DNA from: RYN-230 sp963814645
GTDB taxonomy: Bacteria; Actinomycetota; Actinomycetes; Streptosporangiales; Streptosporangiaceae
Assembly: GCA_963814645.1 (NCBI GenBank)
Contig: CAWFDX010000015.1
Location: forward strand, 496,001-560,000
Length of the DNA stretch: 64,000 nucleotides
Direction of reading: 5' to 3'
Part shown: piece by piece, positions 43,170-52,609 of the stretch
Layout of the letters: each line of letters begins with the position of its first letter
How positions within the stretch are numbered: position 1 is the stretch's first letter
Notes under the pieces: generated by a model
What the model was told of the DNA's origin: nothing
What the model saw: only the letters and a program-made list of their open reading frames with translations
Databases searched by the model: none
Position numbers and translations under genes: made by a program

Positions 43170-44924
43170 TCAGTCCTTTAGCTGGCAGATGACGCCGCCC
43201 GCGGGCACCGTCTGGCCGATCTGCACGGCCAGCCCGGTCACCGTGCCGTCCTTGTGCGCGGTCAGCGGCTGCTCCATCTTCATCGCTTCGAGCACCACCA
43301 CGGTGTCGCCCGCCGACACGTGCTCGCCCTCGGCTGCGACGATCTTGCTGATGGTGCCCTGCATTGGGCTGGCCAGCTCGTCCCCGGACGCCTGGCCCGG
43401 GCCGTCGCCGCCCGCCCGGCGGCCGCGGGACGGCCGCCGGGCCGGCCTGGCCGCGGCCGGCGCGGCGGCGCCCAGCCCGGCGGGCAGCACCACCTCCAGC
43501 CGCTTGCCGCCGACCTCGACGGTGATCCGCTCCCGCGGCGCGGCCTCGGCCTGCTCGGCCGGCGGTCCGCTGTACGGCTCGATCGTGTTGCTGAACTCGG
43601 TCTCGATCCACCGGGTGTGCACCTGGAACGGTTCGCCGGTGAACGCCGGGTCGCGGACCACCGCCCGGTGGAACGGGAGCACCGTGGGCATGCCGCCGAC
43701 CACGCACTCGTCCAGCGCGCGGCGGGCCCGCTGCAGTGCCTCGGCCCGGCTGGCCCCGGTAATGATGATCTTGGCGAGCAGCGAGTCGAACGCCGGTGGC
43801 ACGGTCATGCCCGCCGCGTAGCCGGCGTCCACCCGGACACCCGGGCCGGACGGCCAGTTCAGCTCGGTGATGGTGCCGGGGGCGGGCAGGAAGTTGCGCC
43901 CGGCGTCCTCCGCGTTGACCCGGAACTCGATCGAATGCCCGCGCGGCGCCGGGTCCGGGTAGTCCAGCAACTGGCCGTCGGCGATCCGGAACATCTCCTG
44001 GACCAGGTCGATGCCGGTGACTTCCTCGGACACCGGGTGCTCGACCTGCAGCCGGGTGTTCACCTCCAGGAACGACACCGTGCCGTCCTGGCCGACCAGG
44101 AACTCGCAGGTGCCCGCGCCGACGTAGCCGGCCTCCCGCAGGATCGCCTTGGACGAGGCGTAGAGCTGGTCGCGCTGCCCGTCGGACAGGAACGGGGCCG
44201 GGGCTTCCTCGACCAGCTTCTGGTGCCGGCGCTGCAGCGAGCAGTCCCGGGTGGACACCACGACCACGTTGCCCTGGCGGTCGGCCAGGCACTGGGTCTC
44301 CACGTGCCGGGGCCGGTCCAGGTAGCGCTCCACGAAGCACTCGCCGCGGCCGAACGCGGCCACCGCCTCGCGCACCGCCGACTCGTATGCCTCGGTGATC
44401 TCGTCCGCTTTCCGGACCACCTTGAGGCCGCGGCCGCCGCCGCCGAACGCGGCCTTGATCGCGATGGGCAGGCCGTACTGCGCGACGAACGCCTCGACGT
44501 CGGCCACCCCGCTGACCGGGCCGTCGGTGCCGGGGGCCATCGGCGCGCCCACCCGGCTGGCGATCTCCCGGGCGGCCACCTTGTCGCCGAGCGCCTCGAT
44601 CGCGGCCGGCGGCGGGCCGATCCAGATCAGCCCGGCGTCGCCGACCGCGCGGGCGAAGCTGGCGTTCTCGGCGAGGAAGCCATAGCCCGGGTGCACCGCG
44701 TCCGCGCCCGCGTCGGCCGCCACCTTCAGGATTTTCTCGATGCTCAGGTAGCTGTCGGCCGGGCTGCTCCCGCCCAGCGCGTAGGCCTCATCCGCCATCG
44801 ACACGTGCAGCGCGTCGAGGTCCTGGTCGGCGTATACCGCCACGCTGCCCAGCCCCGCGTCCCGGCAGGCCCGCACCACGCGGACCGCGATCTCACCACG
44901 GTTCGCGATGAGCACTTTGCGCAC
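43170..44924 (-). CDS. accA: Acyl-CoA carboxylase alpha subunit (biotin carboxylase + BCCP)
   Basis: 584 aa. GTG 44924 gives VRKVLIANRGEIAVRVVRAC, with GGGAGGAG upstream. The biotin carboxylase domain has the ATP-grasp loop GGGGRGLKVV, the HQKLVEEAPAPFL motif, FLEVNTRLQVEHPVSE and EVTGIDLV. A Pro/Ala/Arg-rich linker leads to the biotinyl domain with VVLEAMKMEQPLTAHKDGTV (biotinylated Lys). Works with the beta subunit PccB and small epsilon subunit encoded 2-5 kb away on the same strand, making methylmalonyl- and/or malonyl-CoA. Confidence 0.95.
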   Translation of the reverse strand: MRKVLIANRGEIAVRVVRACRDAGLGSVAVYADQDLDALHVSMADEAYALGGSSPADSYLSIEKILKVAADAGADAVHPGYGFLAENASFARAVGDAGLIWIGPPPAAIEALGDKVAAREIASRVGAPMAPGTDGPVSGVADVEAFVAQYGLPIAIKAAFGGGGRGLKVVRKADEITEAYESAVREAVAAFGRGECFVERYLDRPRHVETQCLADRQGNVVVVSTRDCSLQRRHQKLVEEAPAPFLSDGQRDQLYASSKAILREAGYVGAGTCEFLVGQDGTVSFLEVNTRLQVEHPVSEEVTGIDLVQEMFRIADGQLLDYPDPAPRGHSIEFRVNAEDAGRNFLPAPGTITELNWPSGPGVRVDAGYAAGMTVPPAFDSLLAKIIITGASRAEALQRARRALDECVVGGMPTVLPFHRAVVRDPAFTGEPFQVHTRWIETEFSNTIEPYSGPPAEQAEAAPRERITVEVGGKRLEVVLPAGLGAAAPAAARPARRPSRGRRAGGDGPGQASGDELASPMQGTISKIVAAEGEHVSAGDTVVVLEAMKMEQPLTAHKDGTVTGLAVQIGQTVPAGGVICQLKD

Positions 44925-44967
44925 GAAACACTCCTCCCGACTGCCGAGGAGTCTAAGTGAGTAGGTG

Positions 44968-45486
44968 TTACGCCGTCTCCCTGGCACCCTCGTGGTGGAG
45001 TAGCCAGGCCTTGCGGTCCAGGCCGTAGTAGTAGCCGCGCAGGCGGCCGTCGATGCCGACCGCGCGGTGGCACGGCACGACCGGGGCGATCAGGTTGAGC
45101 GCGCAGGCTGCGCCCGCGGCCCGCGGCGCGTGCGGGCTGCCCGCCCGGGCGGCCAGTTCGGTGTAGGTGACCGTGCCGCCCGGGGGCACCGCGCGCAGCT
45201 CCGCCCACAGCCGCTGGCGCCCCGGCGAGCCCGGCTGGTGCACCGGGATGGTGTCCATGGCGGTCAGCTCACCGGCGAAGTAGGCAGCCATGGGCTTGGC
45301 CAGCCAGGGCAGCTCGTCCGCGGTCACCTGGCGGAGCGGGAAACCGCTCAGCGACCGGTGCAGCCGGGTGTGCATCTCGTCCGGCCGGCCGGTGAACCCG
45401 CCGGCGATCAGCCGGTCGCCGTGCGCGAGCAGGCTGAGCGGGCCGATCGGCGTGTCCAGCACGGCGGCCAGGATCTCCTCAGGCAT
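44968..45486 (-). CDS. ogt: Methylated-DNA-[protein]-cysteine S-methyltransferase
   Basis: Suicidal repair protein removing O6-alkyl groups from guanine. 172 aa from ATG 45486. The active-site motif is VVPCHRAVG; upstream are WAELRAVPPGGTVTYTELAA and AAGAACALNLIA (normally AVGxAxxxNP; here N is followed by L rather than P). The start overlaps the alkA stop by eight bases, so base-excision and direct-reversal alkylation repair are co-transcribed. Confidence 0.93.
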   Translation of the reverse strand: MPEEILAAVLDTPIGPLSLLAHGDRLIAGGFTGRPDEMHTRLHRSLSGFPLRQVTADELPWLAKPMAAYFAGELTAMDTIPVHQPGSPGRQRLWAELRAVPPGGTVTYTELAARAGSPHAPRAAGAACALNLIAPVVPCHRAVGIDGRLRGYYYGLDRKAWLLHHEGARETA

Positions 45487-46366
45487 GGTCGGTCTCCCAG
45501 GTCCACAGGTGGATGACGGCGTAGCTGCGCCAGGGCCGCCACCGGGCGGCGTGCTCGGGGGCGGCACCCAGCTGGGTCATGGCCCGGCGCAGGCCGACGT
45601 CGCCGGGCGGGAAACTGTCCGGGTCACCGGCCCGCATCATGATGTAGCCGATGGTCCACGGCCCGATGCCGGGCAGCTCGGCCAGGCGGGCGGCGCTTTC
45701 CGCCTGGTCCGCGCCGGGGTCCAGGCTGAGCCGCCCGGTGGCGGCCGCCGTGGCCAGCGCGCGCAGGGTGCGCTGGCGGCTGGTGGTCAGCCCGAGCCGG
45801 GACAGGTCGGCGCCGGCCAGCTCGGCCGGGGCGGGGAACAGCGCGGTCAGCCCGGGCGGGCTGCCGGGCGGGGCGGGCGGGCCGTGCTGGGCGGCCAGCC
45901 GGCCCGCGAACGTGCGGGCCGCCGCCACCGAGACCTGCTGGCCGAGCACCGCGCGCACGGCCAGCTCGAACCCGTCGTAGCTGCCCGGCACGCGCAGCCC
46001 GGGCCGGGCCCGGATCAGCGGGGCGAGCAGGCCGTCCGCGGCCAGCGCCGCGTCGGTGGCCGCCGGGTCGGCGTCGGCGTCCAGCAGCCGGCGGCAGCCG
46101 GCCGTCAGCTGGCTGATCGGGCCGGGCGGGCTGAGCCGGGCCCGGAGCAGCACGTGGCCCTGGCCGGGCCGCGGGATCAGTTCGAGGACGGCGGCGCCGC
46201 TGGGGGTGCGCACCGTCCTGGTGTAGCGGTCCGCGGTCACCTGCTCCACGCCGGGGATGGCCCGCAGGGCCAGGAAACCGAGCAGCCCGGCACTGTGGAA
46301 CGGCTCCTGGCAGGCCAGCCGGTCCGACAGCCAGGTGCCGTCGGTGGGCCCGGCGTCCAGCGTCAT
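45479..46366 (-). CDS. alkA: AlkA-type DNA-3-methyladenine glycosylase
   Basis: Base-excision glycosylase. 295 aa from ATG 46366; GTG 46444 would add a Pro-rich leader. N-terminal AlkA_N-like domain (LLGFLALRAIPGVEQVTADR, YTRTV). Helix-hairpin-helix GPD core: FELAVRAVLGQQVSVAAART, LAELPGIGPWTIGYIMMRAG and the catalytic Asp in FPPGDVGLRRAM. Ends WRPWRSYAVIHLW as in AlkA/Ada families. Operon with ogt. Confidence 0.92.
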   Translation of the reverse strand: MTLDAGPTDGTWLSDRLACQEPFHSAGLLGFLALRAIPGVEQVTADRYTRTVRTPSGAAVLELIPRPGQGHVLLRARLSPPGPISQLTAGCRRLLDADADPAATDAALAADGLLAPLIRARPGLRVPGSYDGFELAVRAVLGQQVSVAAARTFAGRLAAQHGPPAPPGSPPGLTALFPAPAELAGADLSRLGLTTSRQRTLRALATAAATGRLSLDPGADQAESAARLAELPGIGPWTIGYIMMRAGDPDSFPPGDVGLRRAMTQLGAAPEHAARWRPWRSYAVIHLWTWETDHA

Positions 46367-46469
46367 GCCTCGATTCAACCGCGCGCCACCGACAGGAACC
46401 GGGGAACCAGCGGGCGGGGGGTGCGGTGGGGCCGTGGCGACCACCGGGTCTGGGCGACTGGGTGGCTGG

Positions 46470-46709
46470 TCAGCGCGGGCCGAACGAGCGGCGCCACGCG
46501 CCGGGGCCCGGCTGCAGCGGCGCGCCGATCAGCGCGGCCCGGTCCGGCCAGCCAGGGCCGCGCGCCGGCTGCGCCGGGTGGCGGGTACTGGCGTTCAGAA
46601 GGCTGCGGGTTTGCAGTGCGGACAGCACCGCGGTGAGGGCCGCTAGCTCTCCGGCGGTCGGGGTGCCCCGCACCACGCGCAGTGGACGCCTGGCTCGCTC
46701 GTCGGACAT
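46470..46709 (-). CDS. accE: Acyl-CoA carboxylase epsilon subunit
   Basis: A 79-residue protein: PLRVVRGTPTAGELAALTAV and a C-terminal half ending with WPDRAALIGAPLQPGPGAWR, the usual pattern of the small AccE/PccE subunits that assemble and activate actinobacterial carboxylases. It belongs with pccB but is separated from it by the NYN gene. Its first 67 bases overlap the 3' end of that gene. Confidence 0.85.
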   Translation of the reverse strand: MSDERARRPLRVVRGTPTAGELAALTAVLSALQTRSLLNASTRHPAQPARGPGWPDRAALIGAPLQPGPGAWRRSFGPR

Positions 46710-47695
46710 AACCTTCCGCTCCCGATGCTGAACTGGCGGCGGACCCGCTCCCAGAACGCGTCCCGCAGCCACTCCCGCGCCTCCTGGTAGGGGCGCAGCG
46801 ACAGGCCGAGCTCCTTTTCCGCCTCGACCAGCAGCTCCTTGTCGATCACCGGCGGCAGGATGGGGCCGGGCAGCAGGTCGCGGATATTGTCCTCGCCGCG
46901 GGTGAGGATCCACTTCTGCGCGACGTGCTCGCCGGCCTCCTCGACCCGCTGCCGGTCCGGGCCGAGCCGGCTGGCCACCGGGCCTGACAGGTGCGCAGGC
47001 CGCTGCGGGCCGGGCCGGGGCATGTGCCGCTTGTCGAACAGCTGGGCCGGGGACGGCACGGCGGCGTGCGGCAGCGACGGCACCGGCTCGGGCACCACCG
47101 GCTCGGGCACCGCGACCCGGGTGAAGTACGGCTCCAGGAACGCCCGGTCCAGCACTTCCACCGTGTCCGACTCCCAGACCAGCCGCTCGGCCTGGTTGGT
47201 GCCGAACGGGGGCTCGATGCCCCACAGGTGCACCCGGGTGCCGTAGGCCTGCGCGGCCTCCACCGCGGGCACCATGTCCTCGTCCCCGGCCACCAGCACG
47301 GCGTCGGTGACGGCCCGGTGCCGGGCCAGTGCCTCCATGTCCGCGCGGATCTGCGCGTCCACGCCCTTCTGCTGGCCGCGGGCGTTCAGGTTGCCCAGCC
47401 GCAGTTTGACCCGGGCCATCTGCGCGATCACCCGCTGGTCGATGGTCGGCACCCGGTCCCGGGCCGCGTCGTACCAGTAGACGCGGAGCAGTTCGCCGCG
47501 GACCAGGCCGTCGGCGTGCCGGGTCAGCGCCTGGATCAGCTTGTCGGTGTCCACCCGGTACTCGCGCCGCGATCCGACGCTGAACAGCAACTCACCGGCG
47601 GCGGCATAGATGTAGCCGACATCGATCATGATCGCGTAGCGCGCCAGGATGGGCAGCGGTACATCGGCCGGGAGGGGAGCGACGATGTCGGTCAT
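46643..47695 (-). CDS. NYN-domain (LabA/PIN-like) RNase-fold protein
   Basis: 350 aa from ATG 47695. Residues 20-190 form an NYN domain: YAIMIDVGYIYAAAGELLFS with the first Asp, GVDAQIRADMEALARHRAVT and VLVAGDEDMVPAVEAAQAYG with the later acidic residues. A Pro-rich linker and a LOTUS-like C-terminal helical part (ILTRGEDNIRDLLPG, WLRDAFWERVRRQF) follow, then a short tail with CAWCG. Such proteins are putative RNases. The in-frame region continuing upstream belongs to the opposite reading of pccB and is not part of the gene. Confidence 0.82.
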   Translation of the reverse strand: MTDIVAPLPADVPLPILARYAIMIDVGYIYAAAGELLFSVGSRREYRVDTDKLIQALTRHADGLVRGELLRVYWYDAARDRVPTIDQRVIAQMARVKLRLGNLNARGQQKGVDAQIRADMEALARHRAVTDAVLVAGDEDMVPAVEAAQAYGTRVHLWGIEPPFGTNQAERLVWESDTVEVLDRAFLEPYFTRVAVPEPVVPEPVPSLPHAAVPSPAQLFDKRHMPRPGPQRPAHLSGPVASRLGPDRQRVEEAGEHVAQKWILTRGEDNIRDLLPGPILPPVIDKELLVEAEKELGLSLRPYQEAREWLRDAFWERVRRQFSIGSGRLCPTSEPGVHCAWCGAPRPPES

Positions 47696-47775
47696 GGCAC
47701 TCACGACTCTACTGCCGGACCCGCACCGGCCGGAGCGGAAGGGCAGCCCAAGTTCAGCATTATGTAGTCGACCAA

Positions 47776-49404
47776 CTACAGGGGGATGTTGCCGTGCTTG
47801 CGCGGCGGCATCTGCTGGCGCTTGCCGCGCAGGGTGCGCAGCGCCCGGGTGACCTGGCCGCGGGTCTCGGCCGGGCGGATGACCGCGTCCACATAGCCGC
47901 GTTCGGCCGCGATGTACGGATTGGCCAGCGCGTCCTCGTACTCGGTGACCCGCTGCGCGCGCAGCGCGTCCGGGTCGTCCGCGGCGGCCAGTTCCCGGCG
48001 GTACAGGATGTTCACCGCGCCCTGCGCGCCCATCACCGCGATCTGCGCGGTCGGCCAGGCCAGGTTGACGTCCCCACCGAGATGCTTGGAGCCCATCACG
48101 TCGTAGGCGCCGCCGTACGCCTTGCGGGTGATCACTGTGATCTTGGGCACAGTGGCTTCCGCGTAGGCGTAGATGAGCTTGGCGCCGCGCCGGATGATGC
48201 CGCCCCACTCCTGGCCGGTGCCGGGCAGGAAGCCGGGCACGTCCACGAACGTGAGCACCGGGATGCTGAAGCAGTCGCAGGTGCGGACGAACCGGGCCGC
48301 CTTCTCCGAGGCGTCGATGTCCAGCGTGCCCGCGAAGTGCATCGGCTGGTTGGCCACCACGCCGACGCTCATCCCGTCCACCCGGCCGAAGCCGACCACG
48401 ATGTTCTGCGCGAACAGGGCGTGGATCTCCAGGAACTCGCCGTCGTCCAGCACCCGGGTGATCACGTCGTGCATGTCGTAGGGCTGGTTGGGCGAGTCCG
48501 GGATCAGCGTGTCGAGTTCCTCGTCGGACGCGGTGATCTCCAGCGCTTCGGCTGGGCCGGCGGGCGGTGGCAGCGCCGGGGGGTCGTCCAGGTTGTTGGA
48601 CGGCAGGTAGGACAGCAGGTCCCGGGCGAAGTCGAGGCAGTCGTCCTCGTCGGTGGCCTGGTAGTGCGCGACGCCCGACTTCGTGTTGTGCGCGTGTGCG
48701 CCGCCGAGTTCCTCGAAGCTGACCTCCTCGCCGGTCACCGTCTTGATCACGTCCGGGCCGGTAATGAACATGTGCGAAGTGCCCTCGACCATCAGGGTGA
48801 AGTCGGTGATCGCGGGCGAGTAGACCGCGCCGCCCGCACACGGGCCCATGATCAGTGAGATCTGCGGGACCACCCCGGAGGCGGCCACGTTCCGGTAGAA
48901 GATCTCGGCGAACAGGCCCAGCGCGACCACGCCCTCCTGGATCCGGGCGCCGCCGCCGTCGTTGATGCCGATCAGCGGGCAGCCGGTCTTCAGCGCGTGA
49001 TCCATCAGCTTGACGATCTTCTCGCCGTACACCTCGCCCAGCGAGCCGCCGAACACCGTGAAGTCCTGGCTGAACACGCAGACCGGGCGGCCGTCCACGG
49101 TGCCGTAGCCGGTGACCACCCCGTCGCCGTAGGGCCGGTTGGCGTCCATGCCGAACCCGGTGGCCCGGTGCCGGGCCAGCTCGTCGAGTTCGGTGAACGA
49201 GCCGGGGTCGAGCAGCCGCTCGATGCGTTCCCGCGCGGTCATCTTGCCCTTGGCGTGCTGCCGTTCCACCGCCCGCTCGGACCCGGCGTGGACGGCCTCG
49301 TCCCGGCGCCGCCGCAGGTCGGCGATCTTGCCGGCGGTGGTGTGCGGCGCGTCTGCTGCCTCGGCCTGATCCGGCTCCGGACGGGGCTGAACATCGCTGG
49401 TCAT
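47776..49404 (-). CDS. pccB: Propionyl-CoA carboxylase beta subunit
   Basis: 542 aa carboxyltransferase. GKMTARERIERLLDPGSFTE, INDGGGARIQEGVVALGLFA, MGPCAGGAVYSPAITDFTLM, FVDVPGFLPGTGQEWGGIIR and the ending RKHGNIPL are standard. In the acyl-CoA pocket loop (GGAYDVMGSKHLGGD) the specificity position is Asp, as in propionyl-CoA-preferring PccB; acetyl-CoA-preferring forms have a hydrophobic residue. Likely makes methylmalonyl-CoA with the alpha and epsilon subunits nearby. Confidence 0.95.
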   Translation of the reverse strand: MTSDVQPRPEPDQAEAADAPHTTAGKIADLRRRRDEAVHAGSERAVERQHAKGKMTARERIERLLDPGSFTELDELARHRATGFGMDANRPYGDGVVTGYGTVDGRPVCVFSQDFTVFGGSLGEVYGEKIVKLMDHALKTGCPLIGINDGGGARIQEGVVALGLFAEIFYRNVAASGVVPQISLIMGPCAGGAVYSPAITDFTLMVEGTSHMFITGPDVIKTVTGEEVSFEELGGAHAHNTKSGVAHYQATDEDDCLDFARDLLSYLPSNNLDDPPALPPPAGPAEALEITASDEELDTLIPDSPNQPYDMHDVITRVLDDGEFLEIHALFAQNIVVGFGRVDGMSVGVVANQPMHFAGTLDIDASEKAARFVRTCDCFSIPVLTFVDVPGFLPGTGQEWGGIIRRGAKLIYAYAEATVPKITVITRKAYGGAYDVMGSKHLGGDVNLAWPTAQIAVMGAQGAVNILYRRELAAADDPDALRAQRVTEYEDALANPYIAAERGYVDAVIRPAETRGQVTRALRTLRGKRQQMPPRKHGNIPL

Positions 49405-49503
49405 GCCGACAGGGTAGCCCTGGCTGGATCATGGTTTGGGGGTGCCCGGCGGCGGGCGCCGCGGGTTCACAGCCACGACACACAGGGCCACTAGGCTGGC
49501 CGG

Positions 49504-52269
49504 GTGAGCCAGGATGCCGCCGCGCCCACTGCCACCCCGACCCGGGACACCGACCGGCAGCAGCTGCCCGCGCCGCTGCGCCGCGACGTGCGGCTGCTCG
49601 GCGGCCTGCTGGGCGAGGTGCTGCGCGAAGCGGGCGGCCAGGAGCTGCTGGACGACACCGAGCGGCTGCGGCACGCGGTGATCGACGCCCGGCGCGGGCA
49701 GCCCGGCGGGCCGGGTGCTGGGCTGAGCCTGGGCCCGGACGCTGCCCCGGACGCCGACCCGGCCGGGGACCAGATCGCGGCGCTGGTGGCCAGCTGGCCG
49801 CTGGACCGGGCCGAGCTGGTGGCCCGGGCGTTCACCGTCTACTTCCACCTGTCCAACCTGGCCGAGGAACTGCACCGGGTGCGGGCGCTGCGGGAACGGG
49901 ACGCGGGCGACGCCCCGGTACGTGAGTCGCTGGCCGCCGCGGTCGGCGAGCTGCGCCGGGACCAGGGCCCGGCCCAGGTCGATGAGCTGCTCGGCCGGCT
50001 CCGGGTCCACCCGGTCCTCACCGCGCACCCCACCGAGGCGCGGCGCCGGGCGGTGGCCACCGCGCTGCGCCGGATCGCCGACCTGCTCACCGACCTGGAC
50101 GACCCCCGGCACGGCGCGTCCGAGCAGGCGGACATCCGGCGCCGGCTGCGCGAGGAGATCGACCTGCTGTGGCGCACCTCGCCGCTGCGCGCCCGGGCCA
50201 TGACGCCCATCGACGAGGTGCGCACCGTGATGGCCGCGTTCGACGAGACGCTGTTCCAGGTGGCGCCGCGGGTGTACCGGGCACTGGACGAGGCGCGGCG
50301 CGAGGGCACGCCGAGCCCGGCGTTCCTCCGGTTCGGCAGCTGGGTGGGCGCGGACCGGGACGGCAATCCGTTCGTCACCGCCCAGGTGACCAGGGAGACC
50401 GCGGTCATCCAGGCCGAGCATGTGCTGCGCGCGCTGGAGAACACGGCCACCCGGATCGGCCGCGCGCTCACCGTGCACGCCGACGCGGCGCCGCCCGGCG
50501 AGGAGTTCAGCCTGGCCCTGGAGTCGGCCGAGACGGCGCATCCCGAGCTGCTGGCCGAGCTGGCCGCCCGGTCGCCGGGCGAACCGTACCGGACGTTCCT
50601 GCTCTACCTGGCCCGGCGGCTGGCCGCGACCCGGCTGCGCGACGCCGACCTGGCCTACGGCAGCGCCGCGGACTTCCGCCACGACCTGCTGCTGGTCCAG
50701 GAGTCGCTGGCGGCGGCCGGTGCCACCCGGCTGGCGTTCGGTGAATTGCAGCAGCTGATCTGGCAGCTGGATACGTTCGGCTTTCACCTGGCCGGCCTGG
50801 AGATCCGGCAGCACAGCGCGGTGCATGCCCGCGCGCTGGCCGAGGTCCGGGCGGGCGCCGCGCAGTCCGCCCAGTCCGCGCCGTCCTCGCTGTCCGAGCA
50901 GACGGCCGAGGTGCTGGCCACGTTCCGCGCGGTGAGCTGGATCCAGGACCGGTTCGGCGTCGCGGCCTGCCACCGCTACGTGGTCAGCTTCACCCGGTCG
51001 GCGGAGGACATCGCGGCCGTGTACGAGCTGGCCGCCCGGGCGGCCCGCAGTGGCCCGCCGCCGGTGCTGGATGTGGTGCCGCTGTTCGAGAGCGGCGCGG
51101 ACCTGAGCAACGCCACCGCGGTGCTCAGCGAGATGATCCGGCTGGCGCCGGTCCGGGAGCGGCTGGCGGCCACCGGGCGGCGGCTCGAAGTGATGCTCGG
51201 CTACTCCGACTCGGCCAAGGAACTCGGCCCGGTCAGCGCCACCCTGCGGCTGTTCGACGTGCAGGGGCAACTGGCCCGCTGGGCCGCGGACAACGACATC
51301 CAGCTGACCCTGTTCCACGGCCGGGGCGGCGCGCTGGGCCGCGGCGGCGGGCCGGCCGGGCGGGCCGTGCTGGCCCAGGCGCCGGGCTCGGTGGACGGCC
51401 GGTTCAAGGTCACCGAGCAGGGTGAGGTGATCTTCGCCCGATACGGCAACCCGGTCATCGCCCAGCGCCACCTGGAGCAGGTCACCTCGGCGGTGCTGCT
51501 GGCCTCCTCTCCCGCCGCGAGGGAGCGGAACGCGGCCGCGGCGGCGCGGTTCCGCGCGATGGGCAACCGGATGGAGGCGGCGGCGCTCCGTACCTTCCGG
51601 GCGCTGGTGGAGGCCGACGGGTTCGCCGAGTGGTTCGCCAAGATCAGCCCGCTGGAGGAGATCAGCGGGCTGCGGATTGGGTCCCGCCCGGCACTCCGGG
51701 GGATCGATGTGGTCGCCCTTGACGACCTGCGCGCCATCCCGTGGGTATTCGCCTGGGCACAGACCCGGCTGAACCTACCGGGCTGGTACGGGCTGGGCAG
51801 CGGTCTCGCCGCGGTGGTAAGAAGTCCGGGCGGGCTGGCCGGGGCCCAGCGGGCCTACCGGGGCTGGCCGCTGCTGGCCGTGCTCCTCGATGGCGCGGAG
51901 ATGAGCCTGGCCAAGGCCGATCGCCGGATCGCGGCCCGGCATCTCGCGCTGGGCGGCCGCGACGATCTCGACCAAATGGTGCTGGCCGAGTACGACCTCA
52001 CCCGGCGGCTGGTGCTGGAAGTGACTGGCCATGACCGGCTGCTCGCCAACCGGCCGGTGCTATCCCGCGCAGTGACGCTGCGCGATCCCTATGTGGACGC
52101 GCTATCCCACCTCCAGCTCCGCGCACTCAACGAACTCCGGGCGCTGTCTGGTTCAGCAGATGGCCCGGCCGCTGAGCCCGGGGACGGGGCCGCCCGCCAT
52201 GAGCAATTGCATCGGCTGCTGCTGCTCGCGGTCAGCGGTGTGGCCGCGGGACTGCAGAACACTGGCTGA
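49504..52269 (+). CDS. ppc: Phosphoenolpyruvate carboxylase
   Basis: Anaplerotic PEP + bicarbonate to oxaloacetate, 921 aa. First catalytic His in VLTAHPTEARRRAV; second signature LFHGRGGALGRGGGPAGRAV; FKVTEQGEVIFARYGNPVIA; C-terminal end LLLAVSGVAAGLQNTG. The motif GYSDSAKELGPVSATLRLFD is the actinobacterial version of GYSDSNKDGG. Divergent from pccB; TAGGCT six bases before GTG 49504 suggests a leaderless message. It marks the left border of the lower-GC island. Confidence 0.96.
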   Translation: MSQDAAAPTATPTRDTDRQQLPAPLRRDVRLLGGLLGEVLREAGGQELLDDTERLRHAVIDARRGQPGGPGAGLSLGPDAAPDADPAGDQIAALVASWPLDRAELVARAFTVYFHLSNLAEELHRVRALRERDAGDAPVRESLAAAVGELRRDQGPAQVDELLGRLRVHPVLTAHPTEARRRAVATALRRIADLLTDLDDPRHGASEQADIRRRLREEIDLLWRTSPLRARAMTPIDEVRTVMAAFDETLFQVAPRVYRALDEARREGTPSPAFLRFGSWVGADRDGNPFVTAQVTRETAVIQAEHVLRALENTATRIGRALTVHADAAPPGEEFSLALESAETAHPELLAELAARSPGEPYRTFLLYLARRLAATRLRDADLAYGSAADFRHDLLLVQESLAAAGATRLAFGELQQLIWQLDTFGFHLAGLEIRQHSAVHARALAEVRAGAAQSAQSAPSSLSEQTAEVLATFRAVSWIQDRFGVAACHRYVVSFTRSAEDIAAVYELAARAARSGPPPVLDVVPLFESGADLSNATAVLSEMIRLAPVRERLAATGRRLEVMLGYSDSAKELGPVSATLRLFDVQGQLARWAADNDIQLTLFHGRGGALGRGGGPAGRAVLAQAPGSVDGRFKVTEQGEVIFARYGNPVIAQRHLEQVTSAVLLASSPAARERNAAAAARFRAMGNRMEAAALRTFRALVEADGFAEWFAKISPLEEISGLRIGSRPALRGIDVVALDDLRAIPWVFAWAQTRLNLPGWYGLGSGLAAVVRSPGGLAGAQRAYRGWPLLAVLLDGAEMSLAKADRRIAARHLALGGRDDLDQMVLAEYDLTRRLVLEVTGHDRLLANRPVLSRAVTLRDPYVDALSHLQLRALNELRALSGSADGPAAEPGDGAARHEQLHRLLLLAVSGVAAGLQNTG

Positions 52270-52609
52270 CCTGCCGCCGCCTCGTGTCCCGCAAGCCCAG
52301 CTAGGTATCCCGCCAGCCGCCCGGCCGGGCCTGACGTGGCTGGTAATGCCAGCACCGCACGGCTGTCCCAATGGGCCGAAAGCTACGTTCGCGATGCCCG
52401 GCAACGTCCTCAGCCCAGAGCGTGCAGTATAAGGCGTGCTGCCATATCGGTCCTGCCTCGCTGGCCGTCACTGCATTGCCCCGCGCACCAGGCGGTCAAG
52501 CCGCACTATACGGAAGAGCCCTTCGTGTTAAGCTCCTCTTGATTAGGCATGCCTGCATGGCAGCAGTGGCTGCAACGGTCCTTGTTGCTGGTCGGACTCC
52601 GGGAGCAAA
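52270..52609 (+). other. Intergenic start of the lower-GC island
   Basis: 340 bases with no convincing gene. Base composition falls visibly from about 52,400 onward compared with ppc. Short open frames here have no family features. GGGAG at 52601-52605 is the ribosome-binding site of the next gene. No repeat, att site or transposase is visible. Confidence 0.5.

Noticed and set aside
46643..49483. A 946-codon minus-strand frame covering pccB and the NYN gene
   Set aside because: The upstream two thirds is an out-of-frame reading of pccB; the real NYN protein begins at about 47695.
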